From the NCBI RefSeq assembly GCF_000218545.1, contig NC_015671.1:248001-312000 (forward strand): DNA of 64,000 bases. Direction: 5' to 3'. The translations under genes and the position numbers were made by a program. Positions within the stretch are counted from its first letter, which is position 1. Every line of letters starts with the position of its first letter. The DNA is from Cellulomonas gilvus ATCC 13127. GTDB taxonomy: Bacteria; Actinomycetota; Actinomycetes; Actinomycetales; Cellulomonadaceae. Shown here in pieces: positions 62,888 through 64,000 of this stretch. Below the pieces are notes generated by a model, which saw only the letters and a list, made by a program, of their open reading frames with translations, was not told where the DNA came from and did no database searches.

Positions 62888-63586
62888 ATGAGCCTCGCCG
62901 CCGCCCCCGTGCCCGCCGGGATACCCGTGCTCGCGTCGGCCGCCGGGGGCGCCGAGCTCACCGGCCTGGTCGGCTGGGTGGTCGGTGTCATCGAGTCGCT
63001 CGGGCCCGTGGGTGTCGGGCTGCTCGTCGCGCTCGAGAACGTCTTCCCGCCGCTGCCGTCCGAGGTGATCCTGCCCGTCGCGGGGTACGTGGCCAGCCAG
63101 GGCGGCATGTCGCTGGTGTGGACCGTGACGGCCGCGACGCTGGGCTCGCTGATCGGGGCGTGGGCGCTGTACGGCATCGGCGCGGCGGTCGGCCGGGCGC
63201 GGCTGCGCCGGTGGCTGGGGAAGGTGCCGCTCGTCGAGGTCGAGGACCTCGACCACGCCGAGGGCTGGTTCGCGCGGCGTGGTGGTGCCGCGGTGCTCGT
63301 CGGCCGGTGCGTGCCCGTGGTGCGGTCGCTCATCTCCGTGCCCGCGGGAGTCGAGCGCATGCCGCTCGTGCGGTTCAGCGTCTACACCGGGCTCGGCTCG
63401 CTCGTCTGGAACGGCGGCCTGATCCTGGCCGGGTACGCGCTCGGGGACCGGTGGGAGGACATCGGCCGGTACTCGAGCTGGCTCAACGCCGTGGTCTACG
63501 TGATCCTCGCGTGGCTGGTCGGCCGCTTCGTCTGGACCCGCACCCGCCGACGCCGCGCCGCCACGCGGACGCGCGCGGGCGTCTGA
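62888..63586 (+). CDS. DedA-family membrane protein
   Basis: 232 residues. DedA/SNARE-associated motif ENVFPPLPSEVILPVAGY, then a conserved GRCVPVVRSLISVPAG and about five TM helices. DedA relatives flip membrane lipids (undecaprenyl phosphate or phospholipids). Starts 57 bp after clpB. Confidence 0.88.
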   Translation: MSLAAAPVPAGIPVLASAAGGAELTGLVGWVVGVIESLGPVGVGLLVALENVFPPLPSEVILPVAGYVASQGGMSLVWTVTAATLGSLIGAWALYGIGAAVGRARLRRWLGKVPLVEVEDLDHAEGWFARRGGAAVLVGRCVPVVRSLISVPAGVERMPLVRFSVYTGLGSLVWNGGLILAGYALGDRWEDIGRYSSWLNAVVYVILAWLVGRFVWTRTRRRRAATRTRAGV

Positions 63587-63609
63587 GCCCGAGGTGGCAG
63601 GGTGGTGCC

Positions 63610-64000
63610 ATGACGTTGCGCCTGCCCGAGCCCCGATTCCCCGACCCGGCGGAGGCGCCCGTGCTGCGCTGGGGCGTGCTCGCCCCAGGGTGGATCGCGG
63701 GCATGTTCGTCGACGGCGTGCGCCGGCACACCGGGCAGCGCGTGGTCGCCGTGGCCAGCCGCGACGTGCAGCGCGCGCAGCAGTTCGCGCACGAGCACGG
63801 GGTCGAACGCGCGGTCTCGTCGTACGAGGCGCTCGTGACGGACCCCGAGGTCGACGTCGTCTACGTCGCCAGCCCGCACAGCCACCACCTGGACCAGGCG
63901 CTCGCGGCGATCGCGGCGGGCAAGCACGTGCTCGTCGAGAAGCCGCTCACGCGCAACGCGACCGAGGCGCGCACGCTCGTCGAGGCCGCGCGGGCCGCGG
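63610..64000 (+). CDS. Gfo/Idh/MocA-family oxidoreductase (3' end outside window)
   Basis: 130 visible codons. Rossmann start LRWGVLAPGWIAGMF, VVAVASRDVQRAQQFA, DPEVDVVYVASPHSHH and GKHVLVEKPLTRNATEA are the standard NAD(P)-binding half of the family (sugar or inositol dehydrogenases). The gene runs off the end of the window. Confidence 0.9.
   Translation, partial: MTLRLPEPRFPDPAEAPVLRWGVLAPGWIAGMFVDGVRRHTGQRVVAVASRDVQRAQQFAHEHGVERAVSSYEALVTDPEVDVVYVASPHSHHLDQALAAIAAGKHVLVEKPLTRNATEARTLVEAARAA

Overview
The window comes from a high-GC actinobacterium. A secreted SGNH/CE2-type esterase with a family-2 cellulose-binding module, GTG-rich starts, tight ATGA/GTGA overlaps and a clpB carrying a HAIR-like dyad fit Cellulomonas or a close relative; this is inference from gene content, not a database match.

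Layout. (1) Left chromosomal flank, 1-14782: the end of a secreted Ig-repeat protein, a GatB/YqeY protein, tRNA-Arg(ACG), a secreted carboxypeptidase-regulatory-like repeat protein, a molybdate uptake locus (HTH-TOBE protein plus modABC), a two-component system, an LmeA-like protein, an MMPL transporter and glycogen phosphorylase. The last piece is a MerR-type promoter and the first 19 codons of an aldo/keto reductase. (2) A metal-resistance and redox island of about 39 kb, 14783 to about 54014. (3) Right flank, from about 54015: the last ~97 codons of an aldo/keto reductase, its probable MerR regulator, a DUF5997 gene, a LysR-type effector-domain protein, trmB, the esterase, an alpha/beta hydrolase, a histidine phosphatase, clpB, a DedA protein and the start of a Gfo/Idh/MocA oxidoreductase. 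The island therefore splits, and has partly deleted, one aldo/keto reductase gene.

Inside the island. The edges carry two outward-facing Tn402/Tn5053-like modules: tniB-tniA-resolvase on the minus strand at the left, and resolvase plus a truncated tniA on the plus strand at the right. Between them lie two cadD/cmtR-type modules, a czrA-like regulator with a CDF exporter, ctaG, and a long minus-strand operon: arsR, P1B-ATPase, lspA, cadC-like regulator, tlpA, ccdA, DUF3105, DUF305, resB, ccsB, lnt. A second, inverted and diverged copy of its core (arsR, P1B-ATPase, lspA, tlpA, ccdA) lies at 47.7-52.0 kb. Two mercuric reductase genes are present and both are broken. A further P1B-ATPase with an unusual CPG motif sits with a cupin and a quinone-oxidoreductase-like gene.

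Insertion sequences: two apparently identical IS3-family copies in direct orientation 23,956 bp apart, and one different IS3-family element. Several remnants (copC, an HMA-domain gene, a tniB tail, a 38-bp inverted repeat pair) show repeated recombination.

Functional reading (inference): the island couples cytoplasmic metal efflux with a cell-surface thiol, lipoprotein and cytochrome-c maturation kit. The repeated arsR-ATPase-lspA-tlpA-ccdA cassette is the most interesting unit.
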